Assembly (NCBI GenBank): GCA_028708425.1
Contig: JAQVYY010000039.1
Coordinates: forward strand, 1 to 35,799
Reading direction: 5' to 3'
From: Bacteroidales bacterium
GTDB taxonomy: Bacteria; Bacteroidota; Bacteroidia; Bacteroidales; Tenuifilaceae
DNA: 35,799 nucleotides
The translations under genes were made by a program, and so were the position numbers. The notes below the pieces were generated by a model. The model was not told the DNA's origin. It was given only the letters and a program-made list of their open reading frames with translations, and searched no databases. Positions 23,157 through 32,181 of this stretch are shown here, piece by piece. Position 1 is the first letter of the stretch; every line of letters begins with the position of its first letter.

Positions 23157-25994
23157 ATGCTGCATAAAATAATACGAAGAATCTGGTTAGCTATAAGCCT
23201 ACTGGTCGTTGTTTTGTTAACACAAACATCAGTAGCACAGAGTAATAGTGAAGACAGAGCTGCTTTGGTCGACTCGCTATTTAATACCAAGCAGTACGCC
23301 GAGGCCATTCCATATTTAGAAGATTTATTACAATCATACCCCAAAGAGCCCACATATCATTATCAGCTCGGGGTTTCGTATCTAAATGCCTCGCGTGATT
23401 TGGGTAAAGCTATCCAGTATCTTCAGTATGCGTCAACACAGGACGTGCCAGCACTGGTATACTACTATTTGGGTAGGGCATACCAGCTAAACTACCAGTT
23501 CGACGATGCAATTTCGTACTACCGCAGGTATACAATAAATAGTAGCAATCAAGATGTTAGCGTTAAGGAGATTGAGGCTCTTGTGAGCGAATGTGAGAAT
23601 GGCGAGTTTATGCTTAAGTATATCTACGAGCCTAAAATATCTGATATAAAACGTGTTGAGGCTGATGATTTTAGCAACTTTGTGGTAACTAAACCTGCCG
23701 ATGGAAATTTTATTCAAACCCCAAAAGATTTGCTAACCAAGGAGGACCTTAAACAAAATTACTCATCGTTAATTTTCTATCCCAATAACCCTGAGCCGGG
23801 CGATAAAATTGTGTATTCGAGCTACGGGCTTACCACAACCTATGGTACCGACCTGTTTATTATTGAGATGCTTGATGATGGCTTTTGGAGTAAACCCCAA
23901 AATTTGGGTGATGTGATAAACTCGGCTCTCGATGAGGATTACCCTTACCTTGCACCCGATGGGCAAACGCTTTACTTTGCATCAAAAGGGCACTATAGTA
24001 TGGGTGGATTTGATATTTACCGAAGCGTTTACAATCCATCAGCTGGCCGGTGGAATGACCCCGAAAACTTGGGATTCCCCATCAGCTCGCCCTACGACGA
24101 TTTTTTCTATATCCCTGATATCGACGACGAATACGCTGTTTTTATGACTAATCGGAACGTTGCCACCGATAGCGTTGATGTTGTATTAATGGCAATTGAT
24201 GATAGCCCAATTCGTCGGTCTTTCGATAATATTGAAAATGTTTGGCGGATAGGTGGCCTGTATATAGATGATGCTGGTAGCGAGCAAAACGGAACAGCTT
24301 CTTCCCACCAACCCGATAAAAAACAGCGGAAGTCATTGCCCAAATCGGCGTCGGCATCATATAGTGCAGTTGAAAATGATGCTGAGTATGCCAGAGCCCT
24401 TGCAAATGGTTTTAAATATCAAATGCAAGCCGATTCGTTACGGGAGAAGCTAGAAAAATTGCGCTCAGAGTTTGATTATATTACAACAGCCGAACAGCGA
24501 AAAAATTTAGAGGCAAAGGTGGTGGTGGTCGAAAACGATTTGCTCAGCGCTCAGCGTAGTGCCGATATACATTTTGGCAATGCCAGCAAGATTGAGCAGG
24601 AGTACCTAACCGGTAAACGTTCTTCAAGCCAAAAAACAGATATTAGCTATGCTAGCGATAAACCCGATTTCCTATATCAAATACAGTATGCATCAACTGT
24701 TTTTCAGGCCGACGAGCTGCGGAATTTGGCGAACTTAGAGAAGTTAGTTCCCCGGGTACAGCAGCAGCGTGCAAAGGTTCAGCAGGAGCAACAAAAGTTG
24801 AATAAAACTTTGGAGCAACCATCTGTCGATTCGGCAGAGTATGCTCGTCAATATGCTGACTATCTAGACCAACTAAAGGGTTTTAACAGCTTACTCTCAA
24901 GCTATATTGGGGGTAAAAAGAAGCATTACAGCGATTGTATTTCTGTAGCTTTAATTAAGGCTGATGCCAATGATAACAGCGATATAAAAGCTCATATCGA
25001 CAGGGCTACATCGCATTTTAGGTCTGCTACAGCCATAAGGAATAACGCAACCCCAAGCGAACAGGTTGAGTCGGAATACGAAGCCCTACTGCTCGACGAG
25101 CTCGGTGTGGTTAGGCTCGAGATTGCATTTGCAAAGCTGTGGGGCGTGCATCTGTTTGTACAGCAGCAGCTAAGTAAAATATATCGGCTCGAGCAGGATA
25201 TATTTGGATATACGCTTCCCAGTGCCACACAAAAAACTAGAAATGAGCTGGTTAACGAGCCATCTGTGGACGATAGTCAGGAGCAAAACCACCTAACCAT
25301 TACCCGGGACGATAGCAAGCCCCTAGCTACAGGCGAATTTGAGTTTGAACCCGACAAAGAGCCGCCATTCCAAATTTTAGATAAAACACCCTATTCAAAA
25401 GATAATCCAATTCCGGCGCATTTGCCGTTGCCCAAAGGGCTAATTTACAAGATTCAGTTCGCAGTATTTAGCCAGCAGGTAAAATTTAGCGTGTTTAAGG
25501 GGATGACCCCATTGTGGTTTGAGCCCCTGCGAAACGGTGCAATTACCAAGTATTTTGCAGGTAATTTTAGGCACATTGCAGATGCCGAGGAAGCACTGCC
25601 CGAAATTCGTAAACTTGGCTTTAATGATGCGTTTATTGTTGCATGGTACGATGGTAGGTCGGTGTCGCTTTCGAGGGCAAAATCGCTCGAAGAAACAGAG
25701 GCGCAACGCCCAGTAGTTACCGATGCAAGCGAAACCCGAATAGATATTAAGCAGGATGCTGCCCTTTACGTAGTTGAACTTAGGGTAATGGATAGGTTAT
25801 CGGCCGAAGACTCGCAAACTATAAGAGCATTAGCTCTAGGTAAAGATATAATACGCAAATCGGATGGCAAGGGAGGGCATACGTATTCAATCGGCTCATT
25901 TACCAACCTTGATGAAGCCAATAGGGTAAAAGATAATTTGATAGCTAGCGGAATAAAAAATGCGTTTGTTGTTGCGGTTGATACGGATAATTAG
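23157..25994 (+). CDS. Secreted TPR / PD40 beta-propeller / SPOR-like repeat protein
   Basis: The 945-residue protein has a signal peptide (IRRIWLAISLLVVVLLTQTS, cut near residue 28, SVAQ). TPR-like helices follow (~35-125: YAEAIPYLEDLLQSYPKEPT). Then come PD40/WD40-like blades (~160-360), including DYPYLAPDGQTLYFASKGHY and GGFDIYRSVYN. There is a coiled coil (~410-560), and SPOR-like repeats sit in the C-terminal third (~745-825 and ~870-940: IYKIQFAVFS, YSIGSFTNLDEANRVKDNLI). TPR-PD40 proteins in Bacteroidota are often OmpA-linked envelope or gliding/T9SS accessory proteins (compare PorE/SprE-like); here SPOR modules replace OmpA. A peptidoglycan-linked structural or scaffold role in the periplasm is inferred. 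ClpS follows after 27 bases. Confidence 0.8.
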   Translation: MLHKIIRRIWLAISLLVVVLLTQTSVAQSNSEDRAALVDSLFNTKQYAEAIPYLEDLLQSYPKEPTYHYQLGVSYLNASRDLGKAIQYLQYASTQDVPALVYYYLGRAYQLNYQFDDAISYYRRYTINSSNQDVSVKEIEALVSECENGEFMLKYIYEPKISDIKRVEADDFSNFVVTKPADGNFIQTPKDLLTKEDLKQNYSSLIFYPNNPEPGDKIVYSSYGLTTTYGTDLFIIEMLDDGFWSKPQNLGDVINSALDEDYPYLAPDGQTLYFASKGHYSMGGFDIYRSVYNPSAGRWNDPENLGFPISSPYDDFFYIPDIDDEYAVFMTNRNVATDSVDVVLMAIDDSPIRRSFDNIENVWRIGGLYIDDAGSEQNGTASSHQPDKKQRKSLPKSASASYSAVENDAEYARALANGFKYQMQADSLREKLEKLRSEFDYITTAEQRKNLEAKVVVVENDLLSAQRSADIHFGNASKIEQEYLTGKRSSSQKTDISYASDKPDFLYQIQYASTVFQADELRNLANLEKLVPRVQQQRAKVQQEQQKLNKTLEQPSVDSAEYARQYADYLDQLKGFNSLLSSYIGGKKKHYSDCISVALIKADANDNSDIKAHIDRATSHFRSATAIRNNATPSEQVESEYEALLLDELGVVRLEIAFAKLWGVHLFVQQQLSKIYRLEQDIFGYTLPSATQKTRNELVNEPSVDDSQEQNHLTITRDDSKPLATGEFEFEPDKEPPFQILDKTPYSKDNPIPAHLPLPKGLIYKIQFAVFSQQVKFSVFKGMTPLWFEPLRNGAITKYFAGNFRHIADAEEALPEIRKLGFNDAFIVAWYDGRSVSLSRAKSLEETEAQRPVVTDASETRIDIKQDAALYVVELRVMDRLSAEDSQTIRALALGKDIIRKSDGKGGHTYSIGSFTNLDEANRVKDNLIASGIKNAFVVAVDTDN

Positions 25995-26021
25995 TAATTT
26001 AGCAACCATATTTTAAATAAA

Positions 26022-26303
26022 ATGGGACGAAAATCAACAGCTAGCCCCAGTGAGGTTCATAAGAACTTTGCTAACATTCAGCCTCCGTCTGGTTTAATTC
26101 TGTTTAACGATGAAGTAAACGAGTATCAATTTGTTATTGATACGCTCATTGAGGTGTGTGAGCATAATAATCATCAGGCCGAGCAGTGTACGCTAATTGC
26201 CCATTACAAAGGGAAGTGCCATGTTAAATCGGGCTCACTTAAGTCGCTCAGATTAATGCGCAATGAATTAATTAGAAGAGGTTTATCGGCAACAATTGAT
26301 TAG
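26022..26303 (+). CDS. clpS: ATP-dependent Clp protease adaptor ClpS
   Basis: The 93-residue protein shows the ClpS core: LILFNDEVNEYQFVIDTLIE (usual LxNDDxxxxxFVxxxL), HNNHQAEQCTLIAHYKGKC and KSLRLMRNELIRRGLSATI. ClpS binds N-degron substrates and hands them to ClpA/ClpC-ClpP. The N-terminal tail (MGRKSTASPSEV) is the flexible part. It follows the SPOR protein gene after 27 bases and precedes nfeD by 36, so it may share transcription with them. Confidence 0.93.
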   Translation: MGRKSTASPSEVHKNFANIQPPSGLILFNDEVNEYQFVIDTLIEVCEHNNHQAEQCTLIAHYKGKCHVKSGSLKSLRLMRNELIRRGLSATID

Positions 26304-26339
26304 TAGTAAGTGGCTTACGTTTTTTTATACTAAACATTA

Positions 26340-26807
26340 ATGACAGGATTTATTATCTTAATTTTAGTGGGGCTCTTCCTTTTTGTGGTTGAGTTTCTAC
26401 TCATTCCAGGTGTTACGGTTGCAGGTATTGGCGGGTTGGCCAGCCTAGTAGGAGGAGTGTTTTGGGCGTACCATAGTTTTGGAAATACAGTGGGGCATAT
26501 TACGCTTTTTTCAACTGTTTTTTTAACCCTATTAACCGTTACATTGGCCCTACGATCCAAAACTTGGAAAAAGTTTATGCTCAATACTAATATTGAGGGT
26601 AGTGTTGGGGACAACAATGAGGATTTAGGTATTAATCCTGGCGATGAGGGTATTTCGGTAAGCCGCCTTTCGCCCATGGGCAAGGTGCGAATTAACGATA
26701 AAGTGATAGAAGCTAAATCGTTGGGCGAGTATATCGATTCAAGAGAAGATATTATTGTAATCAGAATAGAAGGAGCTGTAGCTATTGTTAAACTAAAAAA
26801 TAACTAA
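26340..26807 (+). CDS. NfeD-like membrane protein
   Basis: The 155-residue protein has three N-terminal membrane helices (~3-20, 28-45, 52-70), starting [22 protein letters not shown], and a soluble C-terminal OB fold (~95-155: [35 protein letters not shown]). This is the NfeD1b form that accompanies flotillin-like proteins. It ends one base before the floA ATG, so the pair is one operon. It is thought to help assemble membrane microdomains with the flotillin partner; no protease domain is present. Confidence 0.9.
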   Translation: MTGFIILILVGLFLFVVEFLLIPGVTVAGIGGLASLVGGVFWAYHSFGNTVGHITLFSTVFLTLLTVTLALRSKTWKKFMLNTNIEGSVGDNNEDLGINPGDEGISVSRLSPMGKVRINDKVIEAKSLGEYIDSREDIIVIRIEGAVAIVKLKNN

Positions 26808-26808
26808 A

Positions 26809-27792
26809 ATGAGTGGAGTAGGTATTTATCTTATAATTTTTGCGGTAAGTATTGCCGCCCTGTGGTTAATACTGTATTTTGTGCCAATAGGCCTTTGGTT
26901 TTCGGCTTTGGTTAGCGGTGTTAGGGTGTCGTTACTACAGCTTATCTTAATGCGCTGGCGTAAGGTGCCACCCAGAGTTATAGTACAGGCTTTAATAGAG
27001 GGAACAAAGGCTGGTATTGATCTTCATCGTAACGATCTTGAGGCGCACTACTTGGCAGGTGGGCGAGTATCAAAGGTTGTTCATGCCCTAGTATCGGCGC
27101 AGAAGGCTAACATTCCTCTCGATTTTAGGATGGCAACCGCCATTGATTTAGCGGGTAGGGATGTGTTTGAGGCTGTGCAGATGTCGGTTAACCCGAAGGT
27201 TATTAATACACCGCCCGTTACGGCTGTTGCCAAGGATGGAATTCAGCTTATTGCTAAGGCGCGTGTTACGGTTCGTGCAAATATAAAGCAGCTGGTTGGT
27301 GGTGCAGGTGAGGAGACCGTACTTGCCCGTGTTGGCGAGGGTATTGTGTCGTCCATTGGTTCGGCCGATTCGCATAAAAAGGTGCTCGAAAATCCCGATT
27401 TTATTTCGCGTGTGGTGCTTGAAAAGGGCTTAGATGCTGGAACAGCATTCGAAATTTTATCGATTGATATTGCCGATATCGACATAGGTAAAAACATTGG
27501 TGCCGAGCTGCAAATGGATCAGGCCAATGCCGATAAAAATATTGCCCAAGCAAAAGCCGAGGAGCGTAGGGCTATGGCCGTTGCACTTGAGCAGGAGATG
27601 AAGGCTAAGGCTCAGGAGGCTAGGGCTAAGGTTATTTTAGCCGAGGCTGAGGTACCCAAGGCTATGGCCGAGGCTTTCCGTTCGGGTAATATGGGTATTA
27701 TGGACTATTACAAGTTCAAAAATATTGAGGCGGATACCACAATGCGCGAAAACATAGTTAAAGATCCCCCAAAAGGGAAAGGTAAAGGATAG
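26809..27792 (+). CDS. floA: Flotillin-like protein FloA (UPF0365)
   Basis: The 327-residue protein has a membrane hairpin at the N-terminus (~4-45), then the UPF0365/SPFH core: [121 protein letters not shown] charged alpha-helical tail rich in A, E and K follows (~240-300). FloA scaffolds functional membrane microdomains. It is paired with NfeD and followed by a perfect terminator. The motif order and length match Bacillus YqfA closely. Confidence 0.96.
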   Translation: MSGVGIYLIIFAVSIAALWLILYFVPIGLWFSALVSGVRVSLLQLILMRWRKVPPRVIVQALIEGTKAGIDLHRNDLEAHYLAGGRVSKVVHALVSAQKANIPLDFRMATAIDLAGRDVFEAVQMSVNPKVINTPPVTAVAKDGIQLIAKARVTVRANIKQLVGGAGEETVLARVGEGIVSSIGSADSHKKVLENPDFISRVVLEKGLDAGTAFEILSIDIADIDIGKNIGAELQMDQANADKNIAQAKAEERRAMAVALEQEMKAKAQEARAKVILAEAEVPKAMAEAFRSGNMGIMDYYKFKNIEADTTMRENIVKDPPKGKGKG

Positions 27793-27816
27793 AGTTGTTA
27801 AGTTAGTTTGTAAAGT

Positions 27817-27852
27817 AAAAAGCGGTTGTCAAATTTTCGACAACCGCTTTTT
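27817..27852. terminator. Bidirectional intrinsic terminator between floA and the DUF5606 gene
   Basis: AAAAAGCGGTTGTC (27817-27830) pairs perfectly with GACAACCGCTTTTT (27839-27852) around an eight-base loop. It lies between convergent genes and can serve both. Confidence 0.88.
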
Positions 27853-27868
27853 CTATTCTCAAATAGTA

Positions 27869-28447
27869 CTATGATTTTTTTGGAGTTGCTCCGCTAGCAG
27901 GTTTTGTTTTGGTGGTAGCTGCTTTCTTTGGTGTTGAATGTTTCTTCTCTTTTACCTCATCGGTTTGGGGCGTAGCTTTTTTTTCCGCTGGGGTCTTCTC
28001 ATCCTTAACCTCCTCAGAATCTTTTGTATTTTCCTCCTCGTTGGTCTCTTCCTCAACCTCCTCATCAAAATTGAGCATATCTATGCTTTGTAGCTGATTA
28101 TACCAGGCTATTACCTTTTTTATATCCGATACGTAAACCCTATCAGCATCGTAGTTAGGTTCAATTTCACTAAAGAACTTCACTAGTTCATCCTTACTAG
28201 CCTTATGCGAAATAGTGGGGCCACTATTCTCTTTAGTTTTAATACTATTCATAATCTCCCTGAGCGATTTTTCACCATCGTTGGTAAAGATTGCGATATC
28301 AGACAGCGCGCTAACTTTTGCCGAAGCAGAGATGTGGCTTCTTTTACCATCGGTTAACGATTCTACAATTATCCCGTTTCGTCCTTGCGAAACGTACTTG
28401 TACAGGCCTGAGTAGCCAGAGATTGCCATTATTTCTTTCAATGCCAT
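27869..28447 (-). CDS. DUF5606 protein with charged low-complexity tail
   Basis: The 192-residue protein has a conserved N-terminal half (~1-125: MALKEIMAISGYSGLYKYVS, GRNGIIVESLTDGKRSHI, ALSDIAIFTNDGEKSLREIM) typical of the Bacteroidota DUF5606 family, whose function is unknown. The C-terminal ~65 residues change from a Glu-rich run (EEVEEETNEEENTKDSEE) to a Lys/Thr/Pro-rich tail (KKAATTKTKPASGATPKKS), likely disordered and able to bind nucleic acid or partners. The -7 box TATTTTTG lies at 28478-28485 on the minus strand. Confidence 0.88.
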   Translation of the reverse strand: MALKEIMAISGYSGLYKYVSQGRNGIIVESLTDGKRSHISASAKVSALSDIAIFTNDGEKSLREIMNSIKTKENSGPTISHKASKDELVKFFSEIEPNYDADRVYVSDIKKVIAWYNQLQSIDMLNFDEEVEEETNEEENTKDSEEVKDEKTPAEKKATPQTDEVKEKKHSTPKKAATTKTKPASGATPKKS

Positions 28448-28477
28448 AGTTTAAATGGTATTTGTTTTTGTGAACCA

Positions 28478-28485
28478 CAAAAATA
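28478..28485 (-). promoter_or_regulatory. -7 box TATTTTTG of the DUF5606 gene
   Basis: Perfect TAnnTTTG on the minus strand, about 30 bases upstream of the ATG at 28447; a TTG lies 22 bases further upstream, slightly longer than usual spacing. Confidence 0.5.
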
Positions 28486-28555
28486 GAAAATTGATTCTAA
28501 TATAATGCAAGTTTCTTATAATTTTGATAAATCGTATTTCAATGTGGTTTATTTT

Positions 28556-28577
28556 AGGCTTCGGCTTCGCTCAGCCT
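28556..28577 (-). terminator. Possible weak terminator behind the Crp/Fnr gene
   Basis: On the minus strand AGGCT...AGCCT encloses a loop and is followed by TAAAAT. The sequence GGCTTCGGCTTCGCTCAGCC is also of a type often found as dispersed repeat, so the terminator role is uncertain. Confidence 0.3.
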
Positions 28578-28587
28578 GACCGTCAGT

Positions 28588-29256
28588 CTACTTAATCATT
28601 TCAAGCATTTTATTTCTATTCAAAATAGTTACCTCACGCCGTTTTACAAATATTATTCCCTCATCCTGCATTTCGCCAAATACCCTGGTTAGCGAGGGGC
28701 GGGTTACGCCAAAGAGCTCGGCCAGCTCCTGATGCGATTTAGAGAGAATAAGCGTAGTTCGACCCTCGTTTTTACTCAGTGAGAGCAGGTAGTGTGCAAC
28801 CTTTTCTTTAATGGTTTTAAATGAGAGTAGCCAGAGCCGTGTGGTAAGAAAATGCGCCCTATTCGAAACGGCCATTAAAAAGTTGTTTAGAATAACAGCA
28901 TTGCTCTGAAGCATTCTTAAAACATCGGCTTTTGGGATGTATAAGATTTTACAGTCGGTTAGAGCCACCACATCAACCGGAAGCCTGTTGGCATGGCTAA
29001 ATATGACTGCATGAGCCAAGGGGTGAGGGGCGTGAATTTCTTCTACCTTAAGTATTTTTCCTGAGAAATCGACCATTTCACCCTTTACGATACCCTCGAT
29101 GATAATCCATAGGTAATTAACCTCTTCATCGCGCTGCATAATGGTTTGCCCCTTTGTGAACGACCTTACGGAGTGCGGAGTTTTTTGAAATAGTTCGGCA
29201 AGCTCGGAGCTGGTTAAACCAACAAAAAAGGCCGATTTTGTTAGCGTTTCGTACAT
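28588..29256 (-). CDS. Crp/Fnr family transcriptional regulator
   Basis: The 222-residue protein has a cyclic-nucleotide-type effector domain (~10-120: FTKGQTIMQRDEEVNYLWII, EEIHAPHPLAHAVIF), a dimer helix (~120-150) and a C-terminal winged HTH (~155-220: SKSHQELAELFGVTRPSLTR VFGEMQDEGIIFVKR). No Fnr-type cysteine cluster is present at the N-terminus, so an oxygen-sensing Fe-S cluster is unlikely; the effector is unknown. It stands alone. A perfect -7 box TATATTTG lies at 29274-29281 on the minus strand, 18 bases upstream of the ATG. Confidence 0.92.
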   Translation of the reverse strand: MYETLTKSAFFVGLTSSELAELFQKTPHSVRSFTKGQTIMQRDEEVNYLWIIIEGIVKGEMVDFSGKILKVEEIHAPHPLAHAVIFSHANRLPVDVVALTDCKILYIPKADVLRMLQSNAVILNNFLMAVSNRAHFLTTRLWLLSFKTIKEKVAHYLLSLSKNEGRTTLILSKSHQELAELFGVTRPSLTRVFGEMQDEGIIFVKRREVTILNRNKMLEMIK

Positions 29257-29273
29257 CTTTATAAAGGTTTATA

Positions 29274-29281
29274 CAAATATA
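29274..29281 (-). promoter_or_regulatory. -7 box TATATTTG of the Crp/Fnr gene
   Basis: Perfect TAnnTTTG on the minus strand with a short leader of about ten bases. No clear -33. Confidence 0.45.
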
Positions 29282-29407
29282 GTTTTTGTTTAGCATATAC
29301 CATGCCTTTTGCCAGCGTGGAGCCAATTTTGTTGAAACTTTATGTGGAGTATTTTAAATTTTTGCTTTCTACGCTAAATCACCAAAAACCCCATTATCAA
29401 ATCGTAT

Positions 29408-29448
29408 TAACCCGCATTATTCATCGAATGTATTAAAGATGAATGTAT
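29408..29448 (+). repeat. Interspersed intergenic repeat, copy G (H1 half only)
   Basis: AACCCGCATTATTCATCGAA followed by AAAGATGAATGTATG matches the left arm, loop and start of the right arm of H1, but the closing AATGCGGG and all further modules are missing. It lies in the 283-base gap between the Crp/Fnr and PurF-like genes, which otherwise holds nothing I recognise. Confidence 0.55.
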
Positions 29449-29539
29449 GATTTCATTCGTGCCTTTGACACTGGCTTACCCAAAAAGCTAAGCAATTGTA
29501 AAGGTTATGATTTGGAAGTGCTTTTTAACCATCTGTTAA

Positions 29540-30958
29540 TTAGCTATGTGAATTGAAATAGCTCGAGCCATCGAAGCAATGTGTACAGAGCTTCTCTTTG
29601 GGTAGGCCAATAGCCTTGACTAAATCGTTTACCTTTTGGAATTTTAGGGTGTTCAGACCCAAATTCTTTCGCATCTGCTCAACCATTGCAGCATAGTTTC
29701 CGTTTTTGGTATCGGAGTACTCGCGCATATCAACATCGGTTTTGCCGGTTAGCTGGTAAACCGCTTTGTGGGTGGCTAAATCGAGATTTGAGCGCGATTG
29801 ACTAAAGTTTAAAAATTTGCACGGAAAGGTAAGGGGAGGGCAAGCAATGCGAATGTGTGCCTCCTTTATGCCTGCGGCATATAAATCCTTAGCGTTATCG
29901 GTAAGCTGAGTTCCCCTAACTATTGAATCATCGAGAAAAACGCCGCGCTTGTTTTTAATGAGTGCTGGATTAGGAATAAGCTTCATTTTAGATACAAGCT
30001 TTCGCATTTGCTGATTCTGAGGCATAAAGCTGCGGGGCCAGGTTGGGGTGTACTTTGAGTACGGGCGCATAAGCGGAACGTACCTCTGGTTGCTGTACCC
30101 AATGGCATGGCCAATGCCCGAGTCGGGTATGCCGGTAACAAAATCAACCTCCTCCGTGTCGTATTTTCCTAAAGCGGCTCCGCATCGGTAGCGGCACTCT
30201 TCAACATTAATGTTTTCGTAGAATGATGGGGGATAGCCATAGTAAACCCAGAGGAACGAGCATATCTGCATCTTATCGTGGGGTTTTTGTAGCTGCTCAT
30301 ACCCATCGGCAGTTAGTCGAATTATTTCGCCTGGCCCCATATACTTGTCAATTTCGTACCCTAAGTTTGAGAAAGAGCAGGTTTCGAATGCCACCGAGTA
30401 CGTATCCTCCTTTTTTCCAATTACTATGGGTGTTCGACCCAACTTGTCGCGTGCAGCCAGTATGCCCTCATCGGTTAAAAGCATAATGGAGCATGAACCT
30501 TTAATCCTATCAAAAACCCTGCGAATACCCTCGACAAAGCTATTTCCTTCGGAAATAAGCATGCCAACAAGCTCGGTGGGGTTAATACCGCCCTGACTAG
30601 TTTCAGAAAATGTTCGACGTTGATCTATAAAGTACTTCTCAAGCTCGTCGAGGTTGTTTACCCGTCCTACGGTAGCAATTGCAAATCGGCCCAGATGAGA
30701 GGTAAGCACTATTGGTTGCGCTTCGGAATCGCTTATAACGCCTATCCCGCTATTTCCTACAAATCCAGCGATATCATCTTCGAACTTATTGCGAAAGTAG
30801 CCATTCTCAATGCTGTGAATTGCCCGTTGAAACCCTTTTTTGTTACAGTAATAGGCTAATCCTGCCCTTTTCGTGCCCAGATGCGAATGGTAATCGGTGC
30901 CATAATAAACATCGGCTACACAATCTGTTTTTGAGATGCATCCAAAAAAACCGCTCAT
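29540..30958 (-). CDS. Amidophosphoribosyltransferase-like protein, glutaminase Cys missing
   Basis: From ATG 30958 the product has 472 residues in PurF order: N-terminal glutamine amidotransferase class II domain (~1-235), then a phosphoribosyltransferase domain with the PRPP loop GVFLDDSIVRGTQL (~340-353) and the late CTHCFDGSSYF. The start reads MSGFFGCISK, whereas active PurF begins (M)CGI; the nucleophile Cys is Ser here, though Cys7 is nearby. As I recall, Bacteroides relatives begin MGGFFG, so this would be a family trait. It may use free ammonia, or have another role; a classical PurF may exist elsewhere. The frame extends to 31087, but conservation starts at MSGFFG. Confidence 0.87.
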   Translation of the reverse strand: MSGFFGCISKTDCVADVYYGTDYHSHLGTKRAGLAYYCNKKGFQRAIHSIENGYFRNKFEDDIAGFVGNSGIGVISDSEAQPIVLTSHLGRFAIATVGRVNNLDELEKYFIDQRRTFSETSQGGINPTELVGMLISEGNSFVEGIRRVFDRIKGSCSIMLLTDEGILAARDKLGRTPIVIGKKEDTYSVAFETCSFSNLGYEIDKYMGPGEIIRLTADGYEQLQKPHDKMQICSFLWVYYGYPPSFYENINVEECRYRCGAALGKYDTEEVDFVTGIPDSGIGHAIGYSNQRYVPLMRPYSKYTPTWPRSFMPQNQQMRKLVSKMKLIPNPALIKNKRGVFLDDSIVRGTQLTDNAKDLYAAGIKEAHIRIACPPLTFPCKFLNFSQSRSNLDLATHKAVYQLTGKTDVDMREYSDTKNGNYAAMVEQMRKNLGLNTLKFQKVNDLVKAIGLPKEKLCTHCFDGSSYFNSHS

Positions 30959-31775
30959 AAAATTGTAATGTTTTAAAAATGTATTAGTACTGCTGTACTG
31001 TAAATGTGTGTGCTGAAGGTGTTTGCAAAAATTGCGAGATGTAATTTTTAGCTCAGGCAAAGTAACGTAAAAAAAATACGGTATCAAAAATGAGTTTATG
31101 CCAATTATGGCGGTTGCTGTAACTTTTTTGGGTTTGGTTGTGGGTGTGAGTGTGGTTTAGTTAATTAGCTTTCGCATCCAACTTATCCCCTTGATATCTA
31201 ACTAAATACTTCACTTTAAACTTGTTTATATACTTGCTAATAAGTCACCTAATTATTTTTTTAAATTCTTTGTGTATTCTTTGTGCAATACTTCGTGTTA
31301 CTTTGTGATATAGCCTATTACAATTACGCAAAAGACACAAGGAAGTCACAAAAGCCTCAAAGAGTTGTGTTTATGTTGCTATATTACAGGGGTATATACA
31401 ATTCTATTATGCTTGCGAAAGTTAAGTTAGTTATTTTAAATGGTGTGAGGTGTGTATACGAAAAGATGAATTACTAGAGATTTCGTTTATTTTTTATTCA
31501 ATAGACCCTTCGGTATTGAATGTTCATGGCATTTATGCTTGCCGTATCGTGTGCCACCTCGTTGGGGGCAAATACTATGTTTTTGTTTTATTGTATTAGG
31601 GGCATTTGAATCCTCCGAATTCGTTTGTTTGCCCTATGAATATTCGACTTTTAAAAATTTTGAATACCTTGGTTACACGGTGTTTCTATAAAAATACGTT
31701 CTCAAACACAAATAAATAGTCGAAAGTTCGGGTTTAACAGGATTTTTTCCTACTTTTGCCTCCCGAAACAAAAAC
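30959..31775. other. 817-base gap between the PurF-like gene and tRNA-Arg
   Basis: Apart from a near -7 (TTACTTTG, minus strand, ~31060, one mismatch) that could drive the PurF-like gene with a ~90-base leader, and the tRNA promoter at the right end, I see no gene, repeat or hairpin. Short open frames here lack any family features. The sequence is strongly A+T-rich. Confidence 0.4.
31751..31758 (+). promoter_or_regulatory. -7 box TACTTTTG of the tRNA-Arg gene
   Basis: Perfect TAnnTTTG, ending 17 bases before the mature tRNA. GTTCG about 20 bases upstream (31726-31730) is a possible weak -33. Confidence 0.6.
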
Positions 31776-31849
<74 letters not shown>

Positions 31850-31866
31850 CAAGATTACAAATCAAT

Positions 31867-31906
31867 AATAACAAAGGCTTACCGTATTCGGTAAGCCTTT
31901 GTTATT
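31867..31906 (+). terminator. Intrinsic terminator of tRNA-Arg
   Basis: A perfect 18-bp stem: AATAACAAAGGCTTACCG (31867-31884) and its exact complement at 31889-31906, loop TATT. Followed by ATGGTTATTTT rather than a clean T run. Confidence 0.85.
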
Positions 31907-31933
31907 ATGGTTATTTTGACTTTACTAAAACAC

Positions 31934-31987
31934 TTGGCTATTTCGGTCTAATGGTGCCACCCTTTTCGGTCAAACCGTGCCACTTTG
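31934..31987. mobile_element. IS21-like terminal remnant downstream of tRNA-Arg
   Basis: TGGCTATTTCGGTCTAATGG then TGCCACCCTTTTCGGTCAAA and CGTGCCACTTT show two spaced copies of a TTTCGGTC...TGCCAC unit, like the repeated ends of IS21-family elements in Bacteroidota. It aligns with 5171-5218. No istA/istB gene is present. The 90 bases following are not recognisable. Confidence 0.5.
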
Positions 31988-32181
31988 AAAGATCTTGCAA
32001 TTATACAAAAAAAACAGGTGAGATTATTAAACGGCAGTTATTGATAACGGCTGAGGGTTTGGAAAGTGCCGGAGATTGGAACAGCGTCATCATCCCACGA
32101 TAAAGAGCTAGATTGGAACGAAAAAGTTACCGTTACAGCCTAAAAACCAGCATTTTTTACACCCTTTGTTGTGCACTGGCA

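Noticed and set aside
30959-31087. Longer start of the PurF-like protein
   Set aside because: The extra 43 residues have no family similarity, and the domain begins at MSGFFG.
31098-31160. 20-residue hydrophobic frame starting MPIMAVAVTFLGL
   Set aside because: It lacks a promoter, ribosome site or conservation that I can see; too short to support.
31283-31477. 64-residue plus-strand frame between the PurF-like gene and tRNA-Arg
   Set aside because: Composition is that of translated A+T-rich noncoding DNA and there is no start context or domain.
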